DNA of 64,000 nucleotides from Struthio camelus (taxonomy: Eukaryota; Chordata; Aves; Struthioniformes; Struthionidae). Both the position numbers and the translations under genes were made by a program. Positions 40,801-51,877 of the stretch are shown piece by piece; position 1 is the first letter of the stretch, and every line of letters begins with the position of its first letter. The notes under the pieces are model-generated. The model was not told the DNA's origin, ran no database searches, and saw nothing but the letters and a program-made list of their open reading frames with translations. Where the stretch lies: the NCBI RefSeq assembly GCF_040807025.1, contig NC_090982.1, positions 77,417,931 through 77,481,930 of the forward strand, given 5' to 3'.

Positions 40801-43800
40801 CTGGCCAATGATCATATCCAGGACATAAGCCTTAAGCCCGTCACTCAGGATGTCCCGGACAGCAGGGCACAGATATTTCAGGATGAGATGCCCCACATTG
40901 GGGCTCACGGAGCTGTTCCCAAGCTTCGCCTAAGGGAAAAGATGCAACAGGGAGAGAGTTAGTAACTGTTCTGTGGAGTACTGACATATGCAAACAGTCT
41001 AGCCCCATTTGCCCACCAAAGACATCCAGCAGGGCAATATCCAGGCCAAGATGAAACTGAGCAGCTCCTTGTACAGGCTAGCTCTTCCCCTTCACCCCTG
41101 CTGCCTCACACACCACTTCTGGGCTGCTCCCTGCAGCGTCTACACCATGCTGAGATGAAGCAACAGCTTGGCAAGAGGATATCCTAGTTAGAAAGGATGT
41201 CTGAAGTTCTCCCTACAGCATATATAGCAAGGAGATATAGCAAGGCTGTCCTGCAGGAGGAAGAAAAGAGTAGGGACTTTTTGTACTGCTGCAAAAGATT
41301 TTCTTGCTGCTATTTTAGAAGCAGGAAGCAGCAACTGACCTAGGAACTTCCAGCACTGAGGGGTTAAGGAACTTCCAGCACTGAGGGGTTAAGGAACACT
41401 TAACTCAGTGACATGCCAAGCTATAATTCCTAGGGATTACTATAAATAAACAGGGTGGAGGCAAAATGGCTGGACAAGGCCTAGGTTGAGGTGAGGAAGC
41501 ATTTAAGAGCCCAGCATCAGCAGAGCAGGGATACACTCTGCTGCATGCAGTCCTTGAGCTGCCGAGGGGTCAATCCAAAGGGTCAGCCCTGGATGCACAT
41601 CATTCTGGTGGTCCTGGGCAGTTGGGCTTAGAGCACAGGTTTTACCAGCTGAGCTGGAATTACACTGGCTGGCTGGCACAGGTCCACAAAGGCCCTGAAC
41701 TGAGTCTGAACTTCTGGGTCAGGAATAATCCTGCCAGATCCATTGAGCGTAGGAGCATCAGGGACAGGGGCTGCCTTTTAACAGGTGAATGCTCAGCCCT
41801 TGGCATACTGAGGCATAATGGAACCCCATATTAAAACCATGACGAGGCTGTAAGTACAGCGCTGTCTGCCAAGTAAAGCAGTGTGAAAACGTTCAAATTA
41901 TTCCCTAGACCAAAGCTGCAAGCATAGGAAATCCACAGTGAAGTCTGCAAGAAGCTGTGGAAATACAAAGTTAGGACATCCAAACAGCTCCAATTTTGCT
42001 GCACAGCAATCTCCACATCAGCAACAACTGTAATTAGGGGCAGACTACCCTGGGCTCTGAGATAAGATTGAACGGGTTTGGAATCTGTCACAGTCAGGTT
42101 TCTCCTTGGGGACAGCACCCCAGGGCAGCTGTCACGTCCAAACACTGTAACATTGCTGCTTCAGGGCCCCTGCGATCGAAGCAGAATGTTCACCTTTGAG
42201 AGGAGGCACCACAGCCATGCTGTCACAGGATTGAAAAACAATGGTTGGGGCAGGCAGAAGCGAGCTTGTTCTGCCTGCGTTATTCCAGAAATGAGAGACA
42301 AAGGGAGCACAAGCCAGAGGCAGCCAGCCCCACGGGCAGCCTAAATGCACTCTGAAGCTAGTGATTTTGTGGCAAGGGCCACAGGGGACATTTGCCTGCC
42401 CCAGATGTCTCATCTGCTCTTCAATCTGAGCTCTGACTTTAACAAGCAAGTGGCTGTGAACAGCACAGACTGCCGCTCCGTTTATCCCCAGCCTCACAAC
42501 AAAACAAATGCTGATGCAAGGGTAGAGCAAAGACTGTGGCAGAGCCAACTCCTGTGGCACCCAGCTACAGAAGGCAACGCGACTTCTCAAGGGCTCTGTC
42601 ACAGAAGCAACGCAGGTCCCCCCAGGAAGGGTGTCAGAGAAGGACACCAATGGGCAATGACAGATGTACTTTTTATCGTTGTGGAGACCTGTGATATATC
42701 AAGGGACTGGGGACACTGCACTGTGCCCTGGTATTAGTGCCTGATCAGGATCACAGGAAGGGCCGAGGAGGGAAATATAACTCTCCACTATATGAGATAA
42801 AAGAGCAGCTGTACTGCCTCAGACCAGAGGTCCAGCTGGCCTGGTATTCTCTCGTTAAGGGTCAAATGTAAGTCCATAAGAAAGAGTCAAACCAGAGCAA
42901 CGCACATAATACTTCCCCTTATACTGTCCCAGCCTACAACTACTTTCAGCTCAGGGACTGCCTAAGCTGGACATGATTCCTATGTGTTTAGTAGACCCAA
43001 TGAATTTCCCTTCCCTGTATTGGGCCACTGTTCCCTTAAATCCATGTAACCTTTTAGCACCTCCAGCACCATGCAGCAAGAATTACCACAAATTTACTAA
43101 CTGCTGCATGAAGTACCACCACCTTTGTTTGTTCTGTTCTTACTACTGCTAGCTTCATTTGATGCCCCATAGTTTTTGGGCTAGAAGGGAACAGAAAGTC
43201 AGCCCCTACCCAACCCTCTGTGTTACTCATGACATTGAGAAGCGATACAGAAAGCAATATCTACCTTCACCCCTGGATCCCTGCTGGTTCCAAAGTGAGC
43301 CACAATCAGGTCAACGGCAGTGTTGATTGCCTTCACCAGACCTAGAGGACAAAGACACGGTCAAAGAGCTGCCTGAGGGGCCTCTACGAGAGGCCCAAGC
43401 CAAACACTTCATGAAGAAGTCGAGCAGGGGCATTTCCAAGAAGATGAGCTCATGTCTCCTCTCTAACCTCTCCTAACCAAATCTGTCCCTGCTGGTTCCC
43501 GGACTCAAATATCACCTCGATAATAGGAACAATCTTTAGAAGCGGCTGAAGCATAAGACACCCTGTCAAGATTCCCAGGGGACATGGGACACCTTCTCCA
43601 TACACTGTCCCTTGTGGGAGCAGAGATGGATCCAAGGCACAGAGTCCCTCAATGCTCTGATCCTGCTTGGAGACAAAGCAGGAGCCATGCATTTGGCAAG
43701 CTATGTAATAACTTTCAGTAACAAGCCAGCAGTGGGTCACGTGACACCTGCATCAACATGATGCAAGAACAGAAGCAGAATAGGGGGGAAGGCTGCCACC

Positions 43801-46800
43801 TGGTAATCGCCAGCGCAGAGTTGGCAAAGGCACGGGAACCTTTCTGCACATCCCTTCTCTCTGACATGATACAGAGGTAGCTACCAACAACCCTGTACCC
43901 AAGCCCACCTCTAGCTCAGGCCCTATCACAGCCATGCCCTGTTCTAGATTCTCTCCCCCACCCATTTATACAAACGCTTCACCATATAGCTTAGAACCCA
44001 ACAGAGCTTTCAACTAATTTACAAAATCTCAAGCATCTGCAGCATCACGTGAATCCACAGATTAACCCCTGTATAGTGAAACAGGGTGGCAGCATGCCTT
44101 GCTTTAGGGTCATACTCCTGTGCCTGCCTATTCTCTCCACCTTTTCTTGTGGACTTAAGATCCCTTTTCATCATTCTTCCTGGGACAAGCACCTCAAACG
44201 TATTCCATGGCAGGCAGCATGGCGCAGAGAACACGCAAACCTGCCACAGAAACAGCTGTCACTACAAGAGGACATCTAGTATGACACCAACAGCAGAGAA
44301 AGGCAGGGAAAGAAACCATTATGCCTATTCAGAGATGAGACAAGACAGATGAGCACTGTCTGCCCTTATGCTCTGCCACGCCACACTCCCACACAAGAGG
44401 TATGGACTCACCCTTCTTCTGCAGCAAGTCAATGGAGATAGACTCTGTGCTGCCATCTGGGGAGAGGCAGAACTCAGCAGGGGGTTTCTCTGCTAGCGAG
44501 AAGTAGTCAGGGAAGAAGTCAGTGTAGGTAAGCTGGAGTTGCCTCATAGACTGTCCTGCTGGGCCAAGAGAAGAGGGAGAAGGATCAGCCCCAAGCCCTT
44601 ATACCAAAGCCTCTCCTACACTGTGGCTTTTCCTAGTGGCAACCTGCACCAGCAGGAGCCTTCACACTACCCTGTCCCAGCCTGAGGCAGAGCTGCAAGG
44701 CTACAGGCTTGTAACTCCCCCAGCAACGGTTTTTAACATGAGCTTCTACAGTTCAAACCCACAGGCCACCCAACGTCTAGCTCCAGTTTGGCAGGGGACC
44801 GTGGGCACTGGAAGATGCTGTGGGAGATTCATTCTCAATGACTGGTGCTAAAGAAAACCTCACTACACCAGACTCTCAGGAACATTGTACAGATAGCCCC
44901 AACAGGGATGGAACTGGGTCAAAAGCAGAGCACACTGAGAATCCCTACTTGTCACACACACAGGCAGCCACAGGCAGCAAGCAATGTGCTGCCTTCTGCC
45001 CATCCTTTGGGATGGTCTCTCCCTCTGCAAGGGTAGACTTCTCCAGGAGTTCTTTCATATGCTAGATTTCCATCTGGTTGATTCCCAGTGAAGGAGGGGT
45101 GGAGAAACTGGTGGGGTTGGCAGTGTGAGATGTAGAGTTTCGGGGAATTCACTCCGTGATGTGGGGCTGGCCTCAAGAACACTCTCCCTCCGAAAGACAG
45201 ACCCCACAGCTCTTCCTGGAGGACTCACAAAGGTTCAGCCAAAAGCAGTTGCCCCTCACAGGGCCTCCTGCACAGTTTTTAGAGGATGGGGAACACCTTA
45301 ATGGCAGAGCAGAGAAGTATTGCCAGCCCCCCCATGAGAGCTGTAACCCAGCACTCAGCATGCTACCAGGGCTGGGGCAGATGGGCCAAGACCCTGGGAC
45401 ACTTGGACATTAGATCTCCAACAGCTGAGAAATGGGCTACAAGCTGGACACGGTCCACGACCACTTGCTGAGGTCTGAGCTTGCTCTTGGGCCATTCACT
45501 TTCCCCATGACCTTCAACCTGGTCCAGAGCCAGACCCGACTACTTTCAACTTATGGAGAAGGGAGGCCCCACACAGCTTGCACCCATCAGCGAGCCAGTC
45601 TTCACTTTCTTCTGGTACACCTCAGCCCCAGTGTGACCAGATGCCATATCCCTCCTGCTTGAAGCAGGCAGAGCAAAAATGAGGCCTGGTAGGGCTGGGA
45701 TGTTGACCCTAAGCCCCAAGGTGATCCCCAGATACCCCCAGCAAAGAGGTGGTGCGCACCGTTCAGCCTGCAGTGGAACTGGCTGGTGTTGAGAGTGCCA
45801 GGGAACTCAAAGATGGGGTTCCCCCGGTTCAGTCGGGGCTCCTGCTGCCTCCTGTCTAGGCTGCCTGCTAAGCCAGGCAGCCCTGAAACACGGTCCAGGC
45901 CCAGGGGGTTCCTCCGCCTGTACTCCCGCCACTTCAGTGCTTGAGGGGATAGGTGATTCGCTAGAACACCACAGGCAGCGTGCACCGTATGGGAAGACAT
46001 GAGCAGTTGGAGGGGAAATGGGGAGAGAGGATGAGAGGAGAAAGGACAGAGAAAGAGACAGCAAGTTAGTTACAGTCCAGCAGCATTTCAGGACGTTAGC
46101 GTGTATACATGACAGACAAGCGGAGGCCACAGCTTGGCACAGCAACACAGGAGCCTGAGTGGCCTCATGGCTGTAGGCACAGGAGGAGTGAGTTTTGGGG
46201 TGCAAGCACCTGGCACGGGGAGCTGTGGGATCAGCAGCCCCATGCTGCCTTCTCCAGAGGTGCAGTATAGGGACCAGAATTGGAGGGATGTGCTTTCAGC
46301 ATACAACTTCCTTTCGCAGGCAGACTGATGATAGGGCTGTAGGGCACTGTAGCACCCAGAGGAAACTTCACCCTGGGCTGTGGCTATAAGGGAGGGTGGT
46401 ACTACAGAAAAGAGCCACAGACTAGACTTTTGTCTAGTCTCCTAGACTAGCATGGCCTGGGGGATGGGTACCTACCGTTGAGGGGCCGTATGCCCATGTT
46501 GCTCAGGGAACTAGAGTTGCTGGTCTCACTGCCACTCCTCCAGTGGGGCTCTGAGTGGCCTCCCACTCTGCTCATGGGCCTACCACCCACTGAGAGGGGT
46601 AGCAGGGACTCACTGTGGAGTCGGTACTCAGAGAGTGGCGGGCTTGGCTCCAGCGGTGCCTCCTTCTTGGGAACTGGCTTGGGGTTCTCCTTTTGCCTCA
46701 GGGCATCAGCTTTGGTGACGTGGACAGGTTGCCTGGCACTGACAGCTGGGGAAGACCTCGTGGGAAGCAGGCTGGCAGAGATGGGACAGGACCTGCTCCT

Positions 46801-49800
46801 GGGAGGCTGGCTCTCTCCAGCTCTCTCTGCAGTGGGTGAGGAAGAGGAGTCCACACTCTGGAAGAAAGGCACGTTGCATCGCACAGGAGAGTAACTCCCC
46901 AAGGGGGATGGCCGGGTTGTCTCAGGGGCAGGCTTCTTAATGCAGCCATCATTGAGGGAGGCAGCTCCATCTGCTGAGCGCTGGGTCAGGAGCGTGCTGT
47001 GAGCTTGGCTCCCTGCCACCATCGACTGCTCTGCTGAGGTGGCGGAGGCTGAGGACTGGGAATTGGAGGAGGTCTGCTGGCTGGCAAGTCGGTTGCTGGA
47101 CAAACTATAGAGTTGAGAAAGGCTAGAGGCAAAATGGCTGTGCAGGGCACGTGCCTTGGGTGGCTTGCTGAAATGGTGCTGGAAAACAAAGGGCTGGATG
47201 GGCAGAGTCGTGGGACGCTGGTCCTTGCTGTAGCGTACCACAGGTTTGCTGTCTGTGCCACCACCTTCAGGGAGAGAAAGGGGGATCGAGTGTGAGGATG
47301 GGCAGAGGAACAATCATCATGAGCCTGGCAGATCACAAGCAAAATGGAACGTACTCTCAGCTGTGGGAGAAAGAGGATGAGCCAGTGAAATAAGCAGAGT
47401 GGTTCAAGTCAGAACCGGCCACATACATCATGAGCTGGCAAGGTAAAGACAAGTAGCCCCAAATGTGGAATGCCCAGCCACCTGGAAGAGCAGGGGGCTG
47501 CACTGGAGATTCTCTCCTTACAGAGTCACCAGCTTCACACGCTCCACTCCCCCTTCTCATCTCTACCCCATCCCCTAGGACAGCACAGACAACAAAATCT
47601 CAGTGCAGCTCTAGGTGTCCAGAAACCACAGTCCCAAGCACCTGTCCTTGGCCCGCCTCCATACAGGCCCAACACACCATGGTACAGTACTTACGACAGC
47701 GGGATTTAATATCCCAAAGGACTGTCCCCTCCCATACGTGCTGAGGACTCACCCAACCTAGCACAAGCATCCCAAGTAACAGCACTGCAGCTCTGCATCC
47801 CATATCACACTCAGTGCTGTTGGAAAGGCCCATTGCTCCCCTGCCAGATCTTTCCCTTCTGCCTTCCTCCTCTTTCCTTTATAACAGTTCCCTCTCTGAG
47901 CTTCCCTCCTCCCCCTGCCCGTACCAGAACCCAAGCAGGATGTTCCATGTATCAGTGGTGGCAAGAAAGTAATTCCCCAGGAGCAAGTCAGACCCACAGC
48001 AGAAATAGAAGAGTTTCCAACCCTGGAAAAGCCAGGCCTGCTTTAGCAAATGACAGACACAGACGTCCTAGGGCCACTATATCCACAGTGACACAGCTGA
48101 AGTGTGAAGCGCTGTACACACAGTGCAAAACACACACACACAGCACTGGATACACACAGAGGACTGGCTAGGCTCCTTGACTGACAGCCACACAGCATCC
48201 CAGCATGGCATAGCAGGCTCTGGCATGCCTCTCCTGCCCCTCCTCCAGAACTGCCTTTGGGCAGGCACCTGCCTTAAGAAATGCCAGGCCTACGGCATAC
48301 TCAAGGATACAGAGCTGCTGAGGACCTTCAGGATCTATTCCAAGCAGAGCTCTAGTTATCACTTAGCAGGGCTTTCTTTCCCTCTAGTCCCTCCTCAGTC
48401 CCTCCAGGCTTCATGCTGCTCTCAGCTGGAGCAAAGCAGCTCTGCGTCTATCTCTGGCTGCAGGCAGGCGTTTTCTGCATAGCACTAATGACTGCCTTGC
48501 TATTACTGGTCATAGGAAGGGACAGTACAGAGGCCATGGCTGTGGGAACTGCTGTCTGCCCCCTTCTCCCACTCCCTACGCAGCTCTTGCTCCCTCCAAG
48601 CAATTCCTCTGCAAACCAAGAGCGCTGCTCCCATTGCTATCTTCTCCCAGAAGAGACCTGCTTTCCAAGCCATCCTGTGCACCAAGCACAGGTTCAAGGC
48701 TCAGTAAACAAAGAGATCAACACAAAAAGAACGCTTGCTCCAAAGGCTAAATTCTCTCCCACACTTGCAGTGCAAAACACGGCCCCAGCAGTGAATGAAT
48801 TGTTCTTCCCATCTCCCGCTAGAAATCTTCATGGCATTAAATGGAAACAATCAGGGCTCTGGCACATTAGGGGCTATCTACCACAGCAATCTGGTCATTG
48901 CTCCATTTTAGACAGGCTCCTACCTGTGAAGAAGGTACAAGAACTGCCTGGGGCAGGGACAGAGATCTCCTGGTATGCTAGAGGAATGGCTGTACTTCAG
49001 CCACTTATGGGTCACACAGCTCCCTCACCAGGACACGGAATGGCAATATCAGTGTGGAAAGCGATTCTTGTAAAGGGCTTTCCTGCAGAGGGAACCGGAA
49101 CAATTACCCTGGTGATGGCCACGTGCCTCTCTACAGGAATCCTTGCTGCAAACCCATGCACTGTGGAGGATACAGCGAGGATATTCCAGGCTAACGGGAT
49201 GGCTGAGCACAGACACCACTGCTCCTCTAACATCTACAGGGCTCATGCTATAAATTGTGGCAGACACTTTGTAAGCTCCCTGGGCCCTTCATCGAGAAGA
49301 GGCTGCTGGCTATGCCTTCTCCTCCCCTCCATATGGCTCCAAAGAAGAAGGGCTAAAAAATATCTAATTGTTCCCTTTCCTACCTCTGCTGGGAACCCAG
49401 CTGTGCTGAGCATCCTCAAATCCCTCTCTTGGGAACTAACGGCAGGAGATCCTTATGGGACTGGAGGAGTACAACTCCATGGAACGGAGTCAGAATAAGA
49501 CAATTCTCCAAGAAGTTGCATAGATCCTAAGTGCTAATGCCATGTCCTCCCTTACATGATATGGGAGGACTGCACACTACCTCAAAAGGCTCTAGAAACA
49601 GACGAGGGCAAGACAGTTGCACTGATGTGGGTCTGAAATAAGCACAGCAGGGCTTTACCCTAGAGAGCAGTAGGCCAGAGAACAAACTGCAGAGGCAACG
49701 GTCTCCCAGTGCCATGCAGGTTCTTCTGTTGCTCCCCTCACGTCCCAAAGGGCAGCCTTTCTTTTTACATCTCCATTCTGCCTATTTTGGCTCCTTACCG

Positions 49801-51770
49801 TCTGCTCGGATTCTAACATCTCTTTGTCCACGGCCACTGGCAGAGCTACCTGAGCAGCTGGCATCGGCCTCCGTGAGCAGGGAGAGAGAGGCTTGCTCAC
49901 CTGCCCCATGCCCACCAGGGATGGTCTCACTGGAGCCCGAGTCTTTGGTGGAACGCAAAGCCTGGCCATCCCTAAAGGTTTGATCCAAGCAGAAGCCCTC
50001 ACAGCTCCGGTTCAGGCCATGGATGAAGGGCATGGGTGGAAGACTCTGGCTGCGGCGAGCTCTTTCTTCAAGGAAGGCTGGGCAATCCCGCTGTGTCTCA
50101 GGAATAGGGGAGAACTCCAGGGAGGAATCACCACTGGATCGGAGAGGTGGGGAAGAGCCATTCTTTCTCCTGCCTTTAGCCAGCTCAGCAAAAGATGTCA
50201 CTCGCTTTGGGGGAGAACTCTGGATAGGTATTGCTGGACTTTCACTCAACTTAACGGGACAGCTCACCATACGCTCCAGAGAGCCCAGCCGGCTGCTAGG
50301 ACTCCTGTCCAGGTTCTGATCGTAGCTCCTGGAGCGCTGCCGGCCTGCGTTGAGGTTAGGTGGTGACACATTTACATAGACCTGACCCTCAATCATATTC
50401 TGGGTGGTTTCTCCCTTTGTCTCTTCTTCACTGCACTCCGCATTGCTTTCTTCTTGTTTCAAGTCAGGCCTTCTAAACAGGTAGTATTCATTTGGCTGGG
50501 CTGGGCTACCTTTGGTGTGGTCTTCTGAGCAGCTAGTTATGGAAGATCCTGCTGGGCTTGGGGATGACTGGGAAGACAAGTCACACGTGACTAACTTATA
50601 ATAATTCTGAGTGGCCACAACGAGCCGTGCTTGGCTCTGGAAGCAGGCAGTGAGATCTGAGCTCTCTGAAGTGCAAGGCTCACAGTGGAGGTGGTAAGAG
50701 TTGCAGTTAGCGTCAAGGACAGGTGAGGAGGAGTGTTGACATCCACATACCTTCCCTGAACTCTCTGGATGATGCGACTCACAAGACATCTTGGATTCTG
50801 TGGGTGATGAATGCAAATCCAGGTAAAAAGCCCCTGTGTCTGAGTGGCTGCAGAAGGAAGAGTCACAGGACAGGTTGGCTGAATTCAGGTTAGACTGAGA
50901 ATGGCCGTTCATTTTGTTGTAGAGAGCACTGAAGTTCACCAGCACTCCATCGGAGCTGTTGCAGGAAGAGTCACTGATGTAGCCCATCTGCTGGTCAATT
51001 GCTTCCGACTGACTCGATGAACTGTAGCACCGACAGTGCTGGAGCTCTGAGCTGGAACAGCTGCATGTCCGGCTGTGCAGAGTGTCCTGATTCCTCAGTG
51101 CTTCACCAGTGTTCTGGTTCCATTCTTGGTCGCCACCATCAAACAAGAAGCTGGAAGAGCTCCCACGATGGCAGCTGCAGTCATCGAGCTCCATGCGTTC
51201 CGAGGCCTGGCGGCACCGGTTGACGTTGTTCCTCTTCTGGACGTCATCACTGCTGATTTTGTCCTCTTGCCCATCCACCACACCGGAGCGAGTGGCCATG
51301 TTCCAGGACTTCACAATGTGGTTGGAGTCGTGGAGGTGGAAAGGGGGCAAGGACAGCTCATGTAGGTGAAAGGGAGGTTTGCCAGCCACAAGGGAGTTGT
51401 GAAGGTGGAAAGATTTTTGACCCAAGTCATCCCCAAAGATACCGAGGTCTTCACCCTCATTCAGCAGGAAAGGGTTGTGCCGCTTACTGACACTAGGGAC
51501 AATCAAGTCCCTCGCTTTGCCTTCTTTGTTGTCTGAGGCCTCTGCTGAGGTTTCCGAGGTTTGGAGAAAGCTGCTGTACACCAAGGAGTCAGTTTGTGAA
51601 AGGTCTCTGTCTGGAAGGGCAGAGGTCCGTGTGATGCCTAGCTCTGGCTGGCAGAAGGGGTTGGTCCTTTTACTCACGGAGCAGCACTGTCTGTCAGGGA
51701 CCTGGCAATGCACCAGGGGAATGTGATGGACAATCAGTGTCTCGCCAGTCAGCTTGGGTGGACTATCCAT
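34692..51770 (-). CDS. RUSC2: RUN and SH3 domain-containing protein 2 (iporin; whole gene, 11 coding exons)
   Basis: A cytoplasmic adaptor; mammalian RUSC2 binds Rab1 (and Rab35) and works in vesicle transport. The 11 coding exons join to 4,842 nt (1,613 residues), somewhat longer than the roughly 1,500 of the human protein. The N-terminus [20 protein letters not shown] is characteristic. Residues 1-657, in one exon, are Ser/Cys-rich and disordered, with two SKRxNPF motifs (33-39, 95-101) and three FHLH motifs (121-147). The RUN domain spans about 1036-1210 ([18 protein letters not shown] through [14 protein letters not shown]). A long charged linker follows, then a C-terminal SH3 domain (1555-1613). 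Phases agree at every junction. It converges on CIMIP2B, as in human 9p13.3. Confidence 0.93.
35223..35396 (-). CDS. RUSC2: RUSC2 coding exon 10
   Basis: 174 bp, phase 2 to 2. [20 protein letters not shown] followed by a Pro/Glu-rich tail before the SH3 domain. Donor TG|GTGAGC. Confidence 0.88.
36043..37018 (-). CDS. RUSC2: RUSC2 coding exon 9: end of RUN and charged linker
   Basis: 976 bp, phase 1 to 2. [18 protein letters not shown] and [20 protein letters not shown] finish the RUN domain. A Gln/Lys-rich helix, [20 protein letters not shown] and a Glu/Pro/Lys-rich linker follow, ending [16 protein letters not shown] near the donor. Confidence 0.93.
38621..38667 (-). CDS. RUSC2: RUSC2 coding exon 8: RUN domain
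   Basis: 47-bp exon, phase 2 to 1, encoding [15 protein letters not shown]; confirmed by exact phase fit to both neighbours. Confidence 0.9.
39751..39856 (-). CDS. RUSC2: RUSC2 coding exon 7: RUN domain
   Basis: 106 bp, phase 1 to 2. [20 protein letters not shown] then [10 protein letters not shown], the RUN FxxFIxGLL core. Confidence 0.92.
40755..40929 (-). CDS. RUSC2: RUSC2 coding exon 6: RUN domain
   Basis: 175 bp, phase 0 to 1. Contains [20 protein letters not shown] and [13 protein letters not shown], conserved RUN blocks. Confidence 0.92.
41343..41392. repeat. 25-bp tandem duplication
   Basis: Two identical 25-bp units (opening GGAACTTCCAGCACTGAGGG) followed by the first bases of a third, in an RUSC2 intron. 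Confidence 0.9.
42790..43085. mobile_element. Old CR1-like repeat fragment
   Basis: Has the layout of a diverged interspersed repeat widespread in sauropsids: GTACTGCCTCAGACCAGAGG TCCAG..., then CTCAGGGACTGCCTAAGC, then a TCCATGTAACCTTTTAGCACC-like part. Family and strand are judged from memory of the pattern only. Confidence 0.4.
43265..43341 (-). CDS. RUSC2: RUSC2 coding exon 5: start of the RUN domain
   Basis: 77 bp, phase 1 to 0. [20 protein letters not shown] is the first helix of the RUN domain. Donor AAG|GTAGAT. Confidence 0.9.
44412..44555 (-). CDS. RUSC2: RUSC2 coding exon 4
   Basis: 144 bp, phase 1 to 1. [20 protein letters not shown] then [20 protein letters not shown], leading into the RUN domain. 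Confidence 0.9.
45760..45960 (-). CDS. RUSC2: RUSC2 coding exon 3
   Basis: 201 bp, phase 1 to 1. [20 protein letters not shown] then [10 protein letters not shown], ending in HCRLN. Acceptor TTCTAG. Confidence 0.9.
46476..47264 (-). CDS. RUSC2: RUSC2 coding exon 2
   Basis: 789 bp, phase 1 to 1. Starts [20 protein letters not shown], a conserved RUSC2 block, followed by Ser/Pro-rich sequence and ending NMGIRPLN at donor G|GTAGGT. Confidence 0.93.
47265..49798 (-). other. RUSC2 intron between coding exons 1 and 2
   Basis: 2.5 kb. No RUSC2 exon is needed here since phases match across it. The opposite strand carries an unexpectedly long open frame (48413-49498), listed separately. Confidence 0.5.
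48413..49498 (+). other. Unexplained 361-codon open frame antisense in an RUSC2 intron
   Basis: Opens with a hydrophobic stretch ([14 protein letters not shown] near residues 22-35) and then shows mixed, unremarkable composition. I recognise no domain, paralogue or splice structure. Length is the only argument for it, and it may be chance. Confidence 0.12.
49799..51770 (-). CDS. RUSC2: RUSC2 coding exon 1
   Basis: 1,972 bp, ending RIRAD plus one base at donor G|GTAAGG. Low-complexity Ser/Cys-rich region with NPF and FHLH motifs near the N-terminus; later an [20 protein letters not shown] stretch. The start context is strong (CACCATGG). Confidence 0.95.
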
Positions 51771-51861
51771 GGTGAGGAATGCTCTTCAGGACATCAGTTA
51801 AGCTGGCATGACCCATGGACAGGTTGTGGTGTACATGAGAGGCTGGAAGAACACTTCTCAT
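51763..51861 (-). other. Upstream ORF overlapping the RUSC2 start codon
   Basis: An ATG at 51861 opens 32 codons in another frame and stops (TAG) just inside the RUSC2 coding sequence. Translating it would compete with the main start. Coding potential for a stable peptide is not evident. Confidence 0.45.
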
Positions 51862-51877
51862 GGAGGAATTCAGATAC
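51771..51877 (-). other. RUSC2: RUSC2 5' UTR part of the first coding exon
   Basis: Upstream of the start codon the exon reaches an acceptor (TCTCCCTAG) at 51878. An upstream exon must therefore lie further up, inside or beyond the window. Confidence 0.6.

Larger units (their letters stand above)
37019..44411 (-). other. RUSC2 introns within the RUN-coding region
   Basis: Between the exons listed for this interval I see only intronic sequence, a 25-bp tandem duplication at 41343 and an old repeat at about 42790-43085. Confidence 0.5.
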
